A DNA stretch of 64,000 nt from CALBPI01 sp039700805 (lineage in GTDB: Bacteria; Pseudomonadota; Gammaproteobacteria; Steroidobacterales; Woeseiaceae), in NCBI GenBank assembly GCA_039700805.1, contig JBCAZE010000003.1, positions 1 through 64,000 of the forward strand, in the 5' to 3' direction. The notes under the pieces were generated by a model. It worked only from the letters and a program-made list of their open reading frames with translations. It did no database searches and was not told where the DNA came from. Every line of letters starts with the position of its first letter. The stretch's first letter is position 1. Shown in pieces: positions 17,031-26,736 of this stretch. A program made the translations under genes and the position numbers.

Positions 17031-18617
17031 CTAGCGTTCAGCGAGGCGCGCAGGTCGCGGATCGGCTGATGCGACCATCGATACGCAACATCCCGCTTTT
17101 GGCGTCTCCTTCAATGTGAAGAAGAACGTCGTACCCTCACCTAGTGTCGACTCAAGCCAGATTTCTCCACCATGCCGTTCGACGATCTTCTTGACGATCG
17201 TCATGCCAACGCCGGTCCCGCCGCCATAGGCGCTTTCATGATGAAGGCGCCCAAAAATCTTGAACACTTTGTGATGTGATCGCGGATGGATACCGATGCC
17301 GTTGTCTCGAACAAAGAAAACCGGTGGCATGTGCTCACAGTGTTCTTCTGTGTCCACCACACCGATTTCAACCCGCTTACGAACAGACTCGTTGTAGTTG
17401 AGCGCATTGGCAATGAGATTACGAAACAGCACGCGCATGCTGACCTTATCGACATAGACCATCGGCATGTCTTGCTGAACAACAATATCCGCTGCCTCCG
17501 CGTCGGGTAACAAGGCAACGGCAGACCAAACGGCCGCCTCTAGATTCACCACTTCCGGTTGATCCTCGGATGAAGAGACGCGTGAGAATTCGAGGAGGTT
17601 CGAGACCATCGTCTCGCTACGCTCGGCAAGACGCGCAATCTTTGTCAACGCCTCCGCCAGTTTCGGATCGAGGGTCGACAGATCAAAGTCTTCCTGAATG
17701 AACTGCAAAAGACTGCCAATCCCCCGTAACGGTTGACGCAAATCGTGTGCGGCAATGTGTGCAAAGTCATCCAGTTGCTCATGCGACCGTCTTAGGTTGC
17801 GATCCGCTTCCTTACGCTCGGTGATGTCGTCGATGGAACCGGCGACGCGATGAATCTTGTTGTTAGGACCGCGTTGACCTTGTCCACGCAAATGCACCCA
17901 GCTAAACGTGCCATCATCGCGTCGTAGCCGAATCTCTTCGTCATAGAAGACGTGCGCTGGATCATGCGAGCGCGCACGCTTTGTCAGCCCGGCAAGATCG
18001 TCCGGGTGCACTCTGTCGATGAAATCGGCTAGTGAAGGAACAAAGCCTTGTTGTTCGATACGCAAGATTTGTCGGACGCGATCCGACCAAAACATATCTC
18101 CTGACTCACGATTCCAATCCCAAATTCCAACAGATGAGCCCGCTACAGCCAACGAATAGCGCGCCTCACTGTCTGCCAACGCTTTACGGTCAGACAAGAT
18201 ATCGGTGATATCCCTTGCGATACCGGCGATGTACTCGGTGCCTTCCGCCGTTTGAAAACGGATCTTTCGGGTCTGGAGCGTACGACGCTCACCAAACGGC
18301 ATATCGATGGTCTCGACGGTATTGGATTCACCATGCTCGAAAGCCAAACGGTCAAACTCAAGAAAGGCCGCGGCCTCCTTCTCAGAGTATTGTTCAACTG
18401 TTGTGTGACCAATGACGTTCTGTTGCTGCTCCGGCGGGTAAAGATCGAGAAAGGCTTGGTTACCCAGCACAATTCGGTAGTCCCTGTCCTTAACGAAAAA
18501 GACATCAGGGATACTTCTCACGACAAGCGCCAAAAACTCAGGTGAGTTCAACAACGTTTCGTGCATCGTTTGCACACTGTGAGCTAGCAGCTCGCCAGGC
18601 TGATTTCGATCTGCCAT
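17031..18617 (-). CDS. PAS-domain sensor histidine kinase
   Basis: A 528-residue cytosolic kinase with no membrane helix. Two PAS domains come first (about 28-140: IPDVFFVKDRDYRIV...; about 150-268: GIWDWNRESGDMFWSDRV, ending with the PAC motif VAGSIDDITERK). The HisKA dimerisation helix has His291 in AAHDLRQPLRGI. The HATPase domain follows with DNGIGI, FGRLHHESAYGGGTGVGM and GEGTTFFFTL. It has no receiver and no cognate response regulator next to it, so it is an orphan; the signal is probably a small ligand or redox state sensed by PAS. It is convergent with the small lipoprotein gene. Confidence 0.9.
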   Translation of the reverse strand: MADRNQPGELLAHSVQTMHETLLNSPEFLALVVRSIPDVFFVKDRDYRIVLGNQAFLDLYPPEQQQNVIGHTTVEQYSEKEAAAFLEFDRLAFEHGESNTVETIDMPFGERRTLQTRKIRFQTAEGTEYIAGIARDITDILSDRKALADSEARYSLAVAGSSVGIWDWNRESGDMFWSDRVRQILRIEQQGFVPSLADFIDRVHPDDLAGLTKRARSHDPAHVFYDEEIRLRRDDGTFSWVHLRGQGQRGPNNKIHRVAGSIDDITERKEADRNLRRSHEQLDDFAHIAAHDLRQPLRGIGSLLQFIQEDFDLSTLDPKLAEALTKIARLAERSETMVSNLLEFSRVSSSEDQPEVVNLEAAVWSAVALLPDAEAADIVVQQDMPMVYVDKVSMRVLFRNLIANALNYNESVRKRVEIGVVDTEEHCEHMPPVFFVRDNGIGIHPRSHHKVFKIFGRLHHESAYGGGTGVGMTIVKKIVERHGGEIWLESTLGEGTTFFFTLKETPKAGCCVSMVASADPRPARLAER

Positions 18618-18743
18618 TTAGCCCCGCCCCGAAACGGAACGCCTTTCTCCACGACCCCTTTTAGAGCGGCCAGAACAACCAGGCCTTTAACGCCGAGATT
18701 ATGACGAGTCGTCGAGTAATATCGATCTTTTGTCTGCAGCAGG

Positions 18744-18775
18744 CAAAAAAAAACGCCCGCGAAACGGGCGTTTTT
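18744..18775 (-). terminator. Intrinsic terminator of acnB
   Basis: ACGCCCG-CGAAA-CGGGCGT forms a strong stem-loop; on the minus strand it is followed by a run of nine T residues. It lies about 25 bases beyond the acnB stop. The plus strand also has five T residues, so it may act in both directions. Confidence 0.9.
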
Positions 18776-18795
18776 GATTGGAGACAGCGTCAACG

Positions 18796-21558
18796 CTAGG
18801 GTCGCGGTGGCGCGTACTTCGTAAGGTCTATACCTTGCACCGCCGCTTTGTACTCCTCGAGTTCCGGTGTGCGACCGAGAATCGTCGACAAGACGACAAC
18901 CGGTGTCGATGCCAGCAATGACTCACCCTTCTTCTCGTCTGAGTCTTCAACGACACGGCCCTGGAACAAGCGCGTGGACGTCGCCATAACGGTGTCACCC
19001 TTTTCCGCTTTTTCCTGGTTGCCCATGCACAAGTTACAACCGGGTCTCTCGAGATACATCATATTCTCGTAAGCAACACGTGCGGCGTTCTTTGGCGCAG
19101 CATCGTCAAACTCGAATCCAGAGTATTTCTGCAAGACGGCCCAATCACCTTCGGCCTTGAGCTCATCAACAATGTTGTAGGTCGGCGGCGCGACAACCAG
19201 CGGAGCCTTAAACTCGATGCTGCCATTTTGTGCCTCAAGGTTTTGTAGCATTTGCGAGATGATCTTCATATCGCCTTTGTGCACCATGCACGAGCCGACA
19301 AAACCAAGGTCGACTTTCTTAGTGCCTTCGTAATGTGAGATCGGACGAATCGTATCGTGCGTGTAGCGCTTGGACACATCATCATTGTTCACGTCGGGAT
19401 CTGCAATCATCGGCTCGACGATCTGATCAAGATCGACCACAAACTCAGCAGAGTACTTGGCATCTGCATCAGGACGAAGCGCAGGATTTGCACCTGAACG
19501 AATTTCTGCAATCCGTCTGTCGGCGATGTCGATCAAGCCTTGCAATACGCCTTTCGCGTTGTCCATGCCCTTCTCGATCATGATGTTGATACGAGATTTA
19601 GCGATCTTCAGTGACTGGATGAGCGTCTCATCCTCAGAGATACATATCGATGCCTTCGCCTTCATCTCGGCTGTCCAATCGGTGAACGTGAACGCTTGGT
19701 CAGAGAGCAAGGTGCCAATATGCACCTCAATAATCTTGCCCTGGAAAACGTTCTCGCCGAATTCTTTCAGCATCTGTGCTTGCGTCGCATGGACAACATC
19801 TCGAAAGTCCATGTGCTCTTTCAACGTACCTTTGAAAGTGACCTTGACCGACTCGGGAATCGGCATGGTCGCCTCACCGGTCGCCAGTGCCAACGCAACC
19901 GTACCGGAATCCGCACCAAACGCGACGCCTTTCGACATCCGCGTATGCGAATCGCCGCCGATAATCACGGCCCAGTCATCAACAGTGATGTCGTTCAGGA
20001 CCTTATGGATCACATCGGTCATCGCGTGATATTCGCCGTTGGGGTCCCGCGCTGTGATCAGTCCGAACTTGTTCATGAAGCTCATCAATTTCGGAATGTT
20101 GGTCTGCGCTTTTCGATCCCATACCGAAGCGGTATGGCAACCGGATTGATACGCGCCGTCGACGGTCGGCGATATGACTGTCGCCGCCATCATTTCGAGC
20201 TCCTGCGATGTCATCAAACCGGTCGTATCCTGGGAGCCCACGATGTTCACTTTGACGCGCACGTCCGAGCCCGCGTGCAGTTTCTTGCCAGGTGTCACAC
20301 CGACCGCATTGCGGTTGAAGATCTTCTCAACAGCCGTCAAACCCTGCCCCTCGTGCGAGATCTCTTTTGACGATGCATAAACGGCTGGCACGTCGATACC
20401 GAGAACGCCTGCCGCGAAAGTCTGAAGTTTTTTGCCGAATACGACCGCGTAGGATCCGCCTGCTTTGATGAACTCGAGCTTCTGGGGCGTCAGCGCAGCA
20501 GAGATGTCAGTGAGCGTTTCACTACGGTCTGCACTTAACAGCTTCTTCGTTTTCAGATTGATCGTCAAAACGGTGCCGGTATCGACCGCGTAGACTTGCT
20601 CTAACTCTGGCTCGCCGTCTTCGTCGAGTACCGTATTGCCATCGGCGTCGAGCTTTTTCACCCAATTGTCGAGATCAATACCGATACCCCCGGTGACGCC
20701 AACCGTTGTTAGGAAGATCGGAGAGATGCCGTTGGTGCCCCCAACGATCGGCGCGATGTTGATGAACGGTACGTAGGGACTCGCCTGCTTGCCGGTCCAC
20801 AGCGCCACGTTGTTCACACCGGACATTCGCGACGAACCGACGCCCATCGTGCCTTTCTCCGCGACCAACATGACTTGTTTGTCGGGATGTTGCGCCTGAA
20901 GACTCTTGATCTCTTCTTGTGCTTGTTCGGAAATGAGGCATTTGCCATGTAATTCGCGATCCGATCGCGAATGCGCCTGATTGCCAGGCGAGAGTAGGTC
21001 AGTGGATACGTCACCAATCGCCGCCACATAGGTCACGACCTGAATCTCTTCATCAACATCAGGAAGCTCCGTGAAGAACTCCGCCTTCGCGTAACTCTCG
21101 ATCAGTGACTTCGCGATCGGGTGACCGCTCTGATACGCCGCTTCGAGTCGATCGGTATCCGCCTCGTACAAGAACACTTGGGTCTTAAGTACAACGGCGG
21201 CTTGCCGCGCGATGGACTGATCATCACCCAGCGCGAGATCTAACAGCGCCTCTACTGACGGCCCGCCTTTCATATGCGACAGCAGCTCGAAGGCAAACGC
21301 CTGGGAAATCTCGGGTACCGATTCCTCTCCAAGGATTATCGCTTTTAGAAACCTTGCCTTTTCACCAGCAGCACTCGTCGTACCCGGCAGCGTGTTGTAA
21401 ATGAAGAAATTCAGTGAGTCTTCGCGATGCGGGTTCGATCCATCACGAATCTGCGCAATAAGCTCAGCAACAAGTGCAGCGTCTTCGATTGGCTTGGCGT
21501 GCAGGCCTTGTGTTTTGCGGCTTTCAATTTCCGCAAGATAGTCTTGATACAAACTCAT
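18796..21558 (-). CDS. acnB: Aconitate hydratase B / 2-methylisocitrate dehydratase
   Basis: A 920-residue TCA-cycle enzyme that isomerises citrate to isocitrate through a [4Fe-4S] cluster. AcnB-type order is seen: an N-terminal HEAT-like helical domain, the swivel domain placed early (GTMGVGSSRMSG), then the cluster domains with GSDVRVKVNIVGSQDTTGLM, IGGDSHTRMSKGVAFG, DLGFVGSCMVHKG and ERPGCNLCMGNQ, the Cys residues of the last two supplying cluster ligands. It is longer than the roughly 865 residues of E. coli AcnB; the extra length includes insertions such as LDADGNTVLDEDGEPELEQ. It is monocistronic, with an extended -10 promoter upstream and a strong terminator. Confidence 0.96.
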   Translation of the reverse strand: MSLYQDYLAEIESRKTQGLHAKPIEDAALVAELIAQIRDGSNPHREDSLNFFIYNTLPGTTSAAGEKARFLKAIILGEESVPEISQAFAFELLSHMKGGPSVEALLDLALGDDQSIARQAAVVLKTQVFLYEADTDRLEAAYQSGHPIAKSLIESYAKAEFFTELPDVDEEIQVVTYVAAIGDVSTDLLSPGNQAHSRSDRELHGKCLISEQAQEEIKSLQAQHPDKQVMLVAEKGTMGVGSSRMSGVNNVALWTGKQASPYVPFINIAPIVGGTNGISPIFLTTVGVTGGIGIDLDNWVKKLDADGNTVLDEDGEPELEQVYAVDTGTVLTINLKTKKLLSADRSETLTDISAALTPQKLEFIKAGGSYAVVFGKKLQTFAAGVLGIDVPAVYASSKEISHEGQGLTAVEKIFNRNAVGVTPGKKLHAGSDVRVKVNIVGSQDTTGLMTSQELEMMAATVISPTVDGAYQSGCHTASVWDRKAQTNIPKLMSFMNKFGLITARDPNGEYHAMTDVIHKVLNDITVDDWAVIIGGDSHTRMSKGVAFGADSGTVALALATGEATMPIPESVKVTFKGTLKEHMDFRDVVHATQAQMLKEFGENVFQGKIIEVHIGTLLSDQAFTFTDWTAEMKAKASICISEDETLIQSLKIAKSRINIMIEKGMDNAKGVLQGLIDIADRRIAEIRSGANPALRPDADAKYSAEFVVDLDQIVEPMIADPDVNNDDVSKRYTHDTIRPISHYEGTKKVDLGFVGSCMVHKGDMKIISQMLQNLEAQNGSIEFKAPLVVAPPTYNIVDELKAEGDWAVLQKYSGFEFDDAAPKNAARVAYENMMYLERPGCNLCMGNQEKAEKGDTVMATSTRLFQGRVVEDSDEKKGESLLASTPVVVLSTILGRTPELEEYKAAVQGIDLTKYAPPRP

Positions 21559-21702
21559 AAATAGCCCCGATATATGTGTTGAGCCCGAGATAACCGTTTG
21601 ATTTGTAATGGGTCACAGTATTGCTGCGCACCATACCGCATTGCAGCCGAGACAAAACTCTGTCGCTTCAGTTGTCCGGCTCTCAGGAAAATCTGCGCGC
21701 AT

Positions 21703-21711
21703 ATTATAGCA
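21703..21711 (-). promoter_or_regulatory. Extended -10 promoter for acnB
   Basis: On the minus strand TGCTATAAT (TGN-TATAAT) forms a consensus extended -10 element about 145 bases upstream of the acnB ATG. No good -35 is present, as is common for extended -10 promoters. A palindrome TGCCTTAAGGCG lies just upstream near 21720-21733. The remaining long leader down to 21558 holds nothing else I recognise. Confidence 0.55.
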
Positions 21712-21809
21712 AGGCGCGACTGCCTTAAGGCGACTACCCGCGCCGCGAATAGACACTATTGATGCAAGAAATAGACGTCCAGGGTGAACGACTCGTCGTA
21801 TCAATACGT

Positions 21810-22958
21810 CTAGATGGAGCTCGAAGCTTCGCTGTCTCGAGCATGACTGGTCGCAGCTTCTGTCGTCAGATTGAGCAAGGATTCGGCGCTTTTTTTCCAA
21901 CTGTGACGCTCGATGTTTTGCAGCCCTTTTCGGCGCAGCGCCTCTCTCAAGGTCTCATCTTCTTGAATCGCCACCATGGCGGTTGCCAGTGAACCAGGGT
22001 CATCCGGGTCAATAAAGACCGCGGCATCACCACAAACCTCTGGCATCGCGCTACGGTTTGACGCGATCACAGGGCAGCCTTGTGACATCGCTTCAACGGG
22101 CGGTAATCCGAAGCCTTCGTAGTAGGAGGGAAATACAAGGCAGACCGCCTGTCGATAAAGCGCAACCAATAACTCATCGGAGACGAATCCCAGGTGCTGA
22201 ATGCGCTCACTCTCGAGCTCCACGGGACTGAAGTGTCCTTGGACTCTCTGCCCGACGATCACCAGCATAGGTGCATCATCACCCAACTGTCGTGTCGCTT
22301 CTACGACGGCACGAAAGTTCTTGTTGGGATTGGCGCTGGAAACCGCGAGGATAAATGGCTTGTCGGTTAGGCCAAGATCCGCCAGCTCTTTCGTCGACGA
22401 CTCCAGGCGGTGCATATGCTCAACACCCGGGCCACAGCGCTGCATCTTCTCAATGTTCAGTCCGATACAACGATTCAGCTCGGCGCGAGTGAACTCCGAA
22501 TTGACCAATATGTGCTGAGAACAGCGCCCGGCCACACTGTAAAGAACGCGATACCACGTACGAAAAGGGAATGAGAAATTCTCCCCGATCACGAACGGCT
22601 GCGCGTCGTGAAGATAAATGATTTGCTTACGTTTGATCAGCGGCCCGGTGTTGCAGAGACTGATCAACCATTCACCACGCGTGATCAGTGGAAGGGAAAA
22701 CTGCTCCCAAGCGTGGCCATCAAACGACCCGAGTCGGCGCAGAGGTAAGTTTGGCCACGGCGATGTTGTCGACCCACCCTTAGGTGCGACCAAGATCATT
22801 TGGCAACGGCCTGCAGGCGTCATCCAACAACCATCTTCATCCAGCATTTGACTCGCGATCACCGAGAGTACTTCTCGCGCTACGCGCTCAACACCGGTGG
22901 TCGGACGGTCGATAAACCGCGCGTTAATCCAGACACGATGCGAAATTTCAGATGCCAT
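21810..22958 (-). CDS. Glycosyltransferase, GT4-like (family 1)
   Basis: A 382-residue GT-B glycosyltransferase. The N-terminal half begins RVWINARFIDRPTTGVERVA; the C-terminal half has the GT4 nucleotide-sugar motif FPSYYEGFGLPPVEAMSQG with CPVIAS, where the E-x7-E glutamates contact the donor. It should act on the cytosolic face on the lipid-linked repeat unit. The ATG at 22958 is preferred: GGAGGGAAG lies just upstream and the gene then overlaps the previous stop by 11 bases. A longer frame to 23069 would run deep into the upstream gene. It is the last gene of the minus-strand polysaccharide operon. Confidence 0.87.
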   Translation of the reverse strand: MASEISHRVWINARFIDRPTTGVERVAREVLSVIASQMLDEDGCWMTPAGRCQMILVAPKGGSTTSPWPNLPLRRLGSFDGHAWEQFSLPLITRGEWLISLCNTGPLIKRKQIIYLHDAQPFVIGENFSFPFRTWYRVLYSVAGRCSQHILVNSEFTRAELNRCIGLNIEKMQRCGPGVEHMHRLESSTKELADLGLTDKPFILAVSSANPNKNFRAVVEATRQLGDDAPMLVIVGQRVQGHFSPVELESERIQHLGFVSDELLVALYRQAVCLVFPSYYEGFGLPPVEAMSQGCPVIASNRSAMPEVCGDAAVFIDPDDPGSLATAMVAIQEDETLREALRRKGLQNIERHSWKKSAESLLNLTTEAATSHARDSEASSSI

Positions 22959-24216
22959 GTGGCTTCCCTCCGTAGATATGTCGATCATCTGACTGGTAGA
23001 ACACCTCAGATGAGGCAAGCGCCCGAACCACAACGCCACACGTGAGCGCGAGGATGGCGTTCTCGACAATATTGGTCATCGCGCCATAGACGAGCGTCGT
23101 TACAACCCAGCAAAACAACAACAGCTCCCTTTGACTGCGCAGCGGCTTCAGTCTCAGCGTACGCATTAGGAAGAAGATGAATCCGGGTAATGCCAGGGCA
23201 CCAAAGACGACAAACCAGTACATAAAAATATTGTCACCGGCATTGAATCGACTTGGTTCGAAGTAGGTTTGGGCCGTGCCGATGGCACCAATGCCTCGAC
23301 CGAGCAACACCGAGCCAGACTCTTCCAATAGAGCCCACGCCTCAGGCCACATACGATTGAGTCTGTCGTAGAAAGAGAATGTCGCACTTGCCAACGTTGG
23401 GTTCTGAAACGTGCTGTTAAATTCAAATGCCAGCGTAGACAGCGGCAACGCTAAACCGATAGACCCGAAGAAAGCCGGGATAGGTCGAATGAGTGATTGC
23501 GATAAATGCCGCTGCAGAATGACAACCGGTGTCAATACGAGCCAGACCAGCAAAATGCCCTTACTGTTGGTCGGAACAATCGCCATGACGGTGATTCCCC
23601 AGTAAGCCATCCGCATCAAGATGCTGCGCGACTGAAGCGTCATAACGATGCCCAACAACTGTACTTGAGCGGCTGCATCGAACGATGCGCGCGCCATGCC
23701 TGCCAGGCGTTTCTGCCCACCGTTTGCATACCATTGACGACTACCGTCGACATCGAGATCGCCAACGGCATAGGCATAACCTTCCCATGGATACTCGACG
23801 AACTGATTCGCAATGATCGCCCCCGCGACGAGCGCAAAGGCAATCGGGACCCAGGGCTCTGCCTTCTGCCATTGAGACAGAATCGTTCGTCCGCAACTCA
23901 GCCCAAAGAAGAAGGGCAGTAGCACATAAACGCCCATGATGGACTGAATAGGCGAAAGGAAAAGAAAGCCAACAACGCTGGCATAGCCGATGATGGCCAA
24001 AGCCATCAAGCGCATGGCATCCGCACCATGCTCAAAAGGCTCGGCGAGTAATTGCCAAACGCAAGCGACGATCAACAGCAGGTTGGGTATGTAAATAAGC
24101 GGCGAGAGACCCACGGTCGATAAGTACATACGTGCGGGTCCAGCAGCGAGCGTCATCGCAACGTATGAGCCGAATGCCAGCCAAATCAAACGCTCTCTTC
24201 CTGCCTTCCCGAACAT
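22948..24216 (-). CDS. O-antigen ligase/polymerase (Wzy/WaaL-like) membrane protein
   Basis: A 422-residue polytopic inner-membrane protein with about ten to eleven hydrophobic helices and a larger periplasmic loop (about 280-335, FYDRLNRMWPEAWALLEESG then GRGIGAIGTAQTYF). The topology, the loop and the position between glycosyltransferases fit the O-antigen ligase/polymerase superfamily. In a Wzx/Wzy locus it most likely polymerises lipid-linked repeat units in the periplasm. Sequence conservation in this family is weak, so the call depends on context. It starts 4 bases after the preceding glycosyltransferase ends and overlaps the next gene. Confidence 0.75.
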   Translation of the reverse strand: MFGKAGRERLIWLAFGSYVAMTLAAGPARMYLSTVGLSPLIYIPNLLLIVACVWQLLAEPFEHGADAMRLMALAIIGYASVVGFLFLSPIQSIMGVYVLLPFFFGLSCGRTILSQWQKAEPWVPIAFALVAGAIIANQFVEYPWEGYAYAVGDLDVDGSRQWYANGGQKRLAGMARASFDAAAQVQLLGIVMTLQSRSILMRMAYWGITVMAIVPTNSKGILLVWLVLTPVVILQRHLSQSLIRPIPAFFGSIGLALPLSTLAFEFNSTFQNPTLASATFSFYDRLNRMWPEAWALLEESGSVLLGRGIGAIGTAQTYFEPSRFNAGDNIFMYWFVVFGALALPGFIFFLMRTLRLKPLRSQRELLLFCWVVTTLVYGAMTNIVENAILALTCGVVVRALASSEVFYQSDDRHIYGGKPHGI

Positions 24217-24220
24217 TGAC

Positions 24221-25465
24221 CTATCCGTGCGCTTGCGCGACGAGATTGCTGTGCTTTGTCACGACGCGACTCAAGAAATCGATGTACTCGTTTGCCCGCT
24301 TGGCAGGTTGATACTCATGCGATTTCGCGAGTGCTGCCTCCGCAAGTGAGGCACGAGAAGACTCGAAGGTACCCAGCATGTGCATACAATCGGCAAGTGC
24401 CATGACATTGCCCGCTTCAAACACCATGCCGTTTTTCAGATGCTCGATTGACTCAGGAATACCGCCCATCGTCGATCCAATGACCGGCAATCCTTGCGAG
24501 AAGGCTTCGAACACGCCGTTGCCTAAGGCTTCTCTAAGTTCAGAGGGAAATACCAAGACATCGATCTCATTGAAGAACTTGGCGGTATCGACATAACCGG
24601 CAAACTCGACTGGCGCCTCGGCATATTGTTGCTTCAACCCCTCGATATAGGCTGGATCCCCGTTCCCGGCGATCACAACTTCAAGATCGAAGTCTTTGCT
24701 GCTGAGGTAGCGCATGGCCTCAAGTAATGTCTCGACACCTTTGGCTTTCTCAACGCGGCCGAGGAAACCGAATCTAATCGGTTTGCTCGTGTCGCGGTGG
24801 CCAACGCTCGACTGAATGGTCAGCGAGGGTTTCAGCGCATTGTAGATAACGGTTCGCTCGGCATCTTGGAACAAACCATGATCCACATGCGCATCGAGCA
24901 CAGCGCGGCTTACGCCGATAACGGCATCGGCAGCGTTCGTGTGTCGCCACCGCCAGGACGTCAACAAGCGACAACTGGTGCAGCGCGCATCCTTTTGTCC
25001 GCACACCTTGCCGTTCCTGAACATGCTGGTCTGAGGACACAGCAACGAGAAGTCGTGAATAACGTGTACGAGTGGTAAGCCCAACTGTTTCACAGCCGGC
25101 ATCACAGCGGTCGAGAAGCCTTGCAGATTTCTTGTCAGCACAACATCAGGCTGGATGTTTCGCAGCGCGGTTTTGACAGCAGATGCCATGAGTCCGTTGT
25201 GCGTATCGATGGCATGCCACAACGCCTTCGTAACGCGACTACGCGCATGCCGCTGTTGATCGAAGGGCCAATACAAATTTTTGAGCGGCGTGGGATGGAC
25301 CGTTACCGAGGACCCGTTGGATTCTGGCTTCTTGGGGCCATCAAGCGTGATGATGTGGACATCGTGGCCGGCACGCGCCATTTCGTCCGACATGACCTTC
25401 AATCCTTGCTCGGCGCCGCCAACAATATTGGGCGGGTACAGACTTGAGATATTCACAATACGCAT
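24221..25465 (-). CDS. Glycosyltransferase, GT4-like
   Basis: A 414-residue GT-B glycosyltransferase. It begins MRIVNISSLYPPNIVGGAEQ, the usual GT4 start with the Gly-Gly-Ala-Glu acceptor loop. It carries FGFLGRVEKAKGVETLLEAM in the donor domain and FPSELREALGNGVFEAFSQG (E-x7-E type) with LPVIGSTMGGIPE. A Cys cluster (LLCPQTSMFRNGKVCGQ, then DARCTSC) in the acceptor domain resembles that of some polysaccharide GT4 enzymes and may bind zinc. The ATG at 25465 overlaps the flippase stop by one base (TGATG) with GGAG upstream; a TTG at 25468 is the alternative. Confidence 0.88.
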   Translation of the reverse strand: MRIVNISSLYPPNIVGGAEQGLKVMSDEMARAGHDVHIITLDGPKKPESNGSSVTVHPTPLKNLYWPFDQQRHARSRVTKALWHAIDTHNGLMASAVKTALRNIQPDVVLTRNLQGFSTAVMPAVKQLGLPLVHVIHDFSLLCPQTSMFRNGKVCGQKDARCTSCRLLTSWRWRHTNAADAVIGVSRAVLDAHVDHGLFQDAERTVIYNALKPSLTIQSSVGHRDTSKPIRFGFLGRVEKAKGVETLLEAMRYLSSKDFDLEVVIAGNGDPAYIEGLKQQYAEAPVEFAGYVDTAKFFNEIDVLVFPSELREALGNGVFEAFSQGLPVIGSTMGGIPESIEHLKNGMVFEAGNVMALADCMHMLGTFESSRASLAEAALAKSHEYQPAKRANEYIDFLSRVVTKHSNLVAQAHG

Positions 25466-26736
25466 CAACGCGACTCCTGCAATGACGAGGAAAACCGATA
25501 GGCCAGCATTTTGACGACTTCACCAATCACAAGCGCCGCGATGAGGCCGGTCACAGAAAAGTAGTAGGCCAGTACGCACGTCGCGATAATCTGGACGACA
25601 GCACCGAGCACGAGACTCTGAGAAAAGCGTCGCGTTTGACCGAGCGCCATCACCGCTAACTGACCATAAGCGGTGACGATGATGTGGCATACAATCCAGA
25701 CCTGAAGACACTGTAAGATCCAACTGAAGGCACTCATCTCTGAACCGAACAGCAAGTCGGTGACCGGGCGGGCGACGACAACCATGACTACCGCGGCAAG
25801 GATCACCGCCAGCGACGTCCCCAACACCCAACGTCTTGCAATTCGCGTGGCTGATGTTCGATCTTGCAACGCACGTTCTGAGATATAGGGATACAAGGCA
25901 CGGATGATCGGCTGAAAACCACTGGCAACGGCCTTCGCAATCTTTTCCATCGCCGCGTAAATCCCGACCAGAGATTCACTCGCTAACAAGCTCAGCATGA
26001 AGACCGTGCTGTTGTTCGCAACGTTCATCGCGAACTCGGATGGCGTTAAGAAACGAACCTCGCGAAGCACATTCTTAACGATGGGTATGACCTCTGCCGG
26101 CGGCAAGAAAAAACGCATCCCCAGGCGTTTGATGGTCGTCATGTGGGCCACGAAGCCAGCCACTGCAGTACCTGAGGCCTGCAAGAACGCGGCGAGCACG
26201 AGGTCGTCCGGTGAATCGATCAATAGAAAAATCAACACTGACACAAAGATGCGACCGGATACGGCGCAGATTGTTGTCATATGCATGATCTGCAGACCCT
26301 GGAACAACCAGGTGGGAAACAGGAACGTACCGAGTACGATCATGAACGTCGCCAGGTACACCGCCGCGTTTTCGGTGAGGGCGGGCACCGTATAGACAAG
26401 AACCACGAGCGTAAGGCTACCAACGATAGCGATCGCCGCACGCAGCCACTGTGTTGCTGCATAGACTTGCAAGACACGTGACGGGTCTTGCCGGCCTCTC
26501 GCGATCTCACGCGTCGCCAACGTGTTGAAACCAGCATCGATCAGCAGCACAAGAATCATCACCGTGGCGTAAGCAGTCGCCATCACGCCATAAGCCGCTG
26601 TACCAAGACGAGCGATCAGGAATGGAAGAATGATGACGGGGATGGCGTAGTTCGCCATCTGCAGGGCAAACAACGCTCGCGCGTTCGCCGCAACGCTCGC
26701 GGGCTGAACGGTCTCGGCTCGAGTGGCCGCGCTCAT
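25465..26736 (-). CDS. Polysaccharide flippase (Wzx-like, MOP superfamily)
   Basis: A 423-residue inner-membrane protein with about 12 predicted helices. The N-terminal region (FALQMANYAIPVIILPFLIARLG split around TAAYGVMATAYATV) has the pattern of oligosaccharide flippases, which move undecaprenyl-linked repeat units to the periplasmic face. Position immediately after the Wzz-like gene (ATGA overlap) and before glycosyltransferases supports the call. The C-terminal segment (YYFSVTGLIAALVIGEVV) is typical of the family. Substrate is unknown. Confidence 0.85.
   Translation of the reverse strand: MSAATRAETVQPASVAANARALFALQMANYAIPVIILPFLIARLGTAAYGVMATAYATVMILVLLIDAGFNTLATREIARGRQDPSRVLQVYAATQWLRAAIAIVGSLTLVVLVYTVPALTENAAVYLATFMIVLGTFLFPTWLFQGLQIMHMTTICAVSGRIFVSVLIFLLIDSPDDLVLAAFLQASGTAVAGFVAHMTTIKRLGMRFFLPPAEVIPIVKNVLREVRFLTPSEFAMNVANNSTVFMLSLLASESLVGIYAAMEKIAKAVASGFQPIIRALYPYISERALQDRTSATRIARRWVLGTSLAVILAAVVMVVVARPVTDLLFGSEMSAFSWILQCLQVWIVCHIIVTAYGQLAVMALGQTRRFSQSLVLGAVVQIIATCVLAYYFSVTGLIAALVIGEVVKMLAYRFSSSLQESR

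Noticed and set aside
19696..20370. A 224-codon plus-strand ORF inside acnB.
   Set aside because: Antisense shadow of a fully conserved aconitase sequence.
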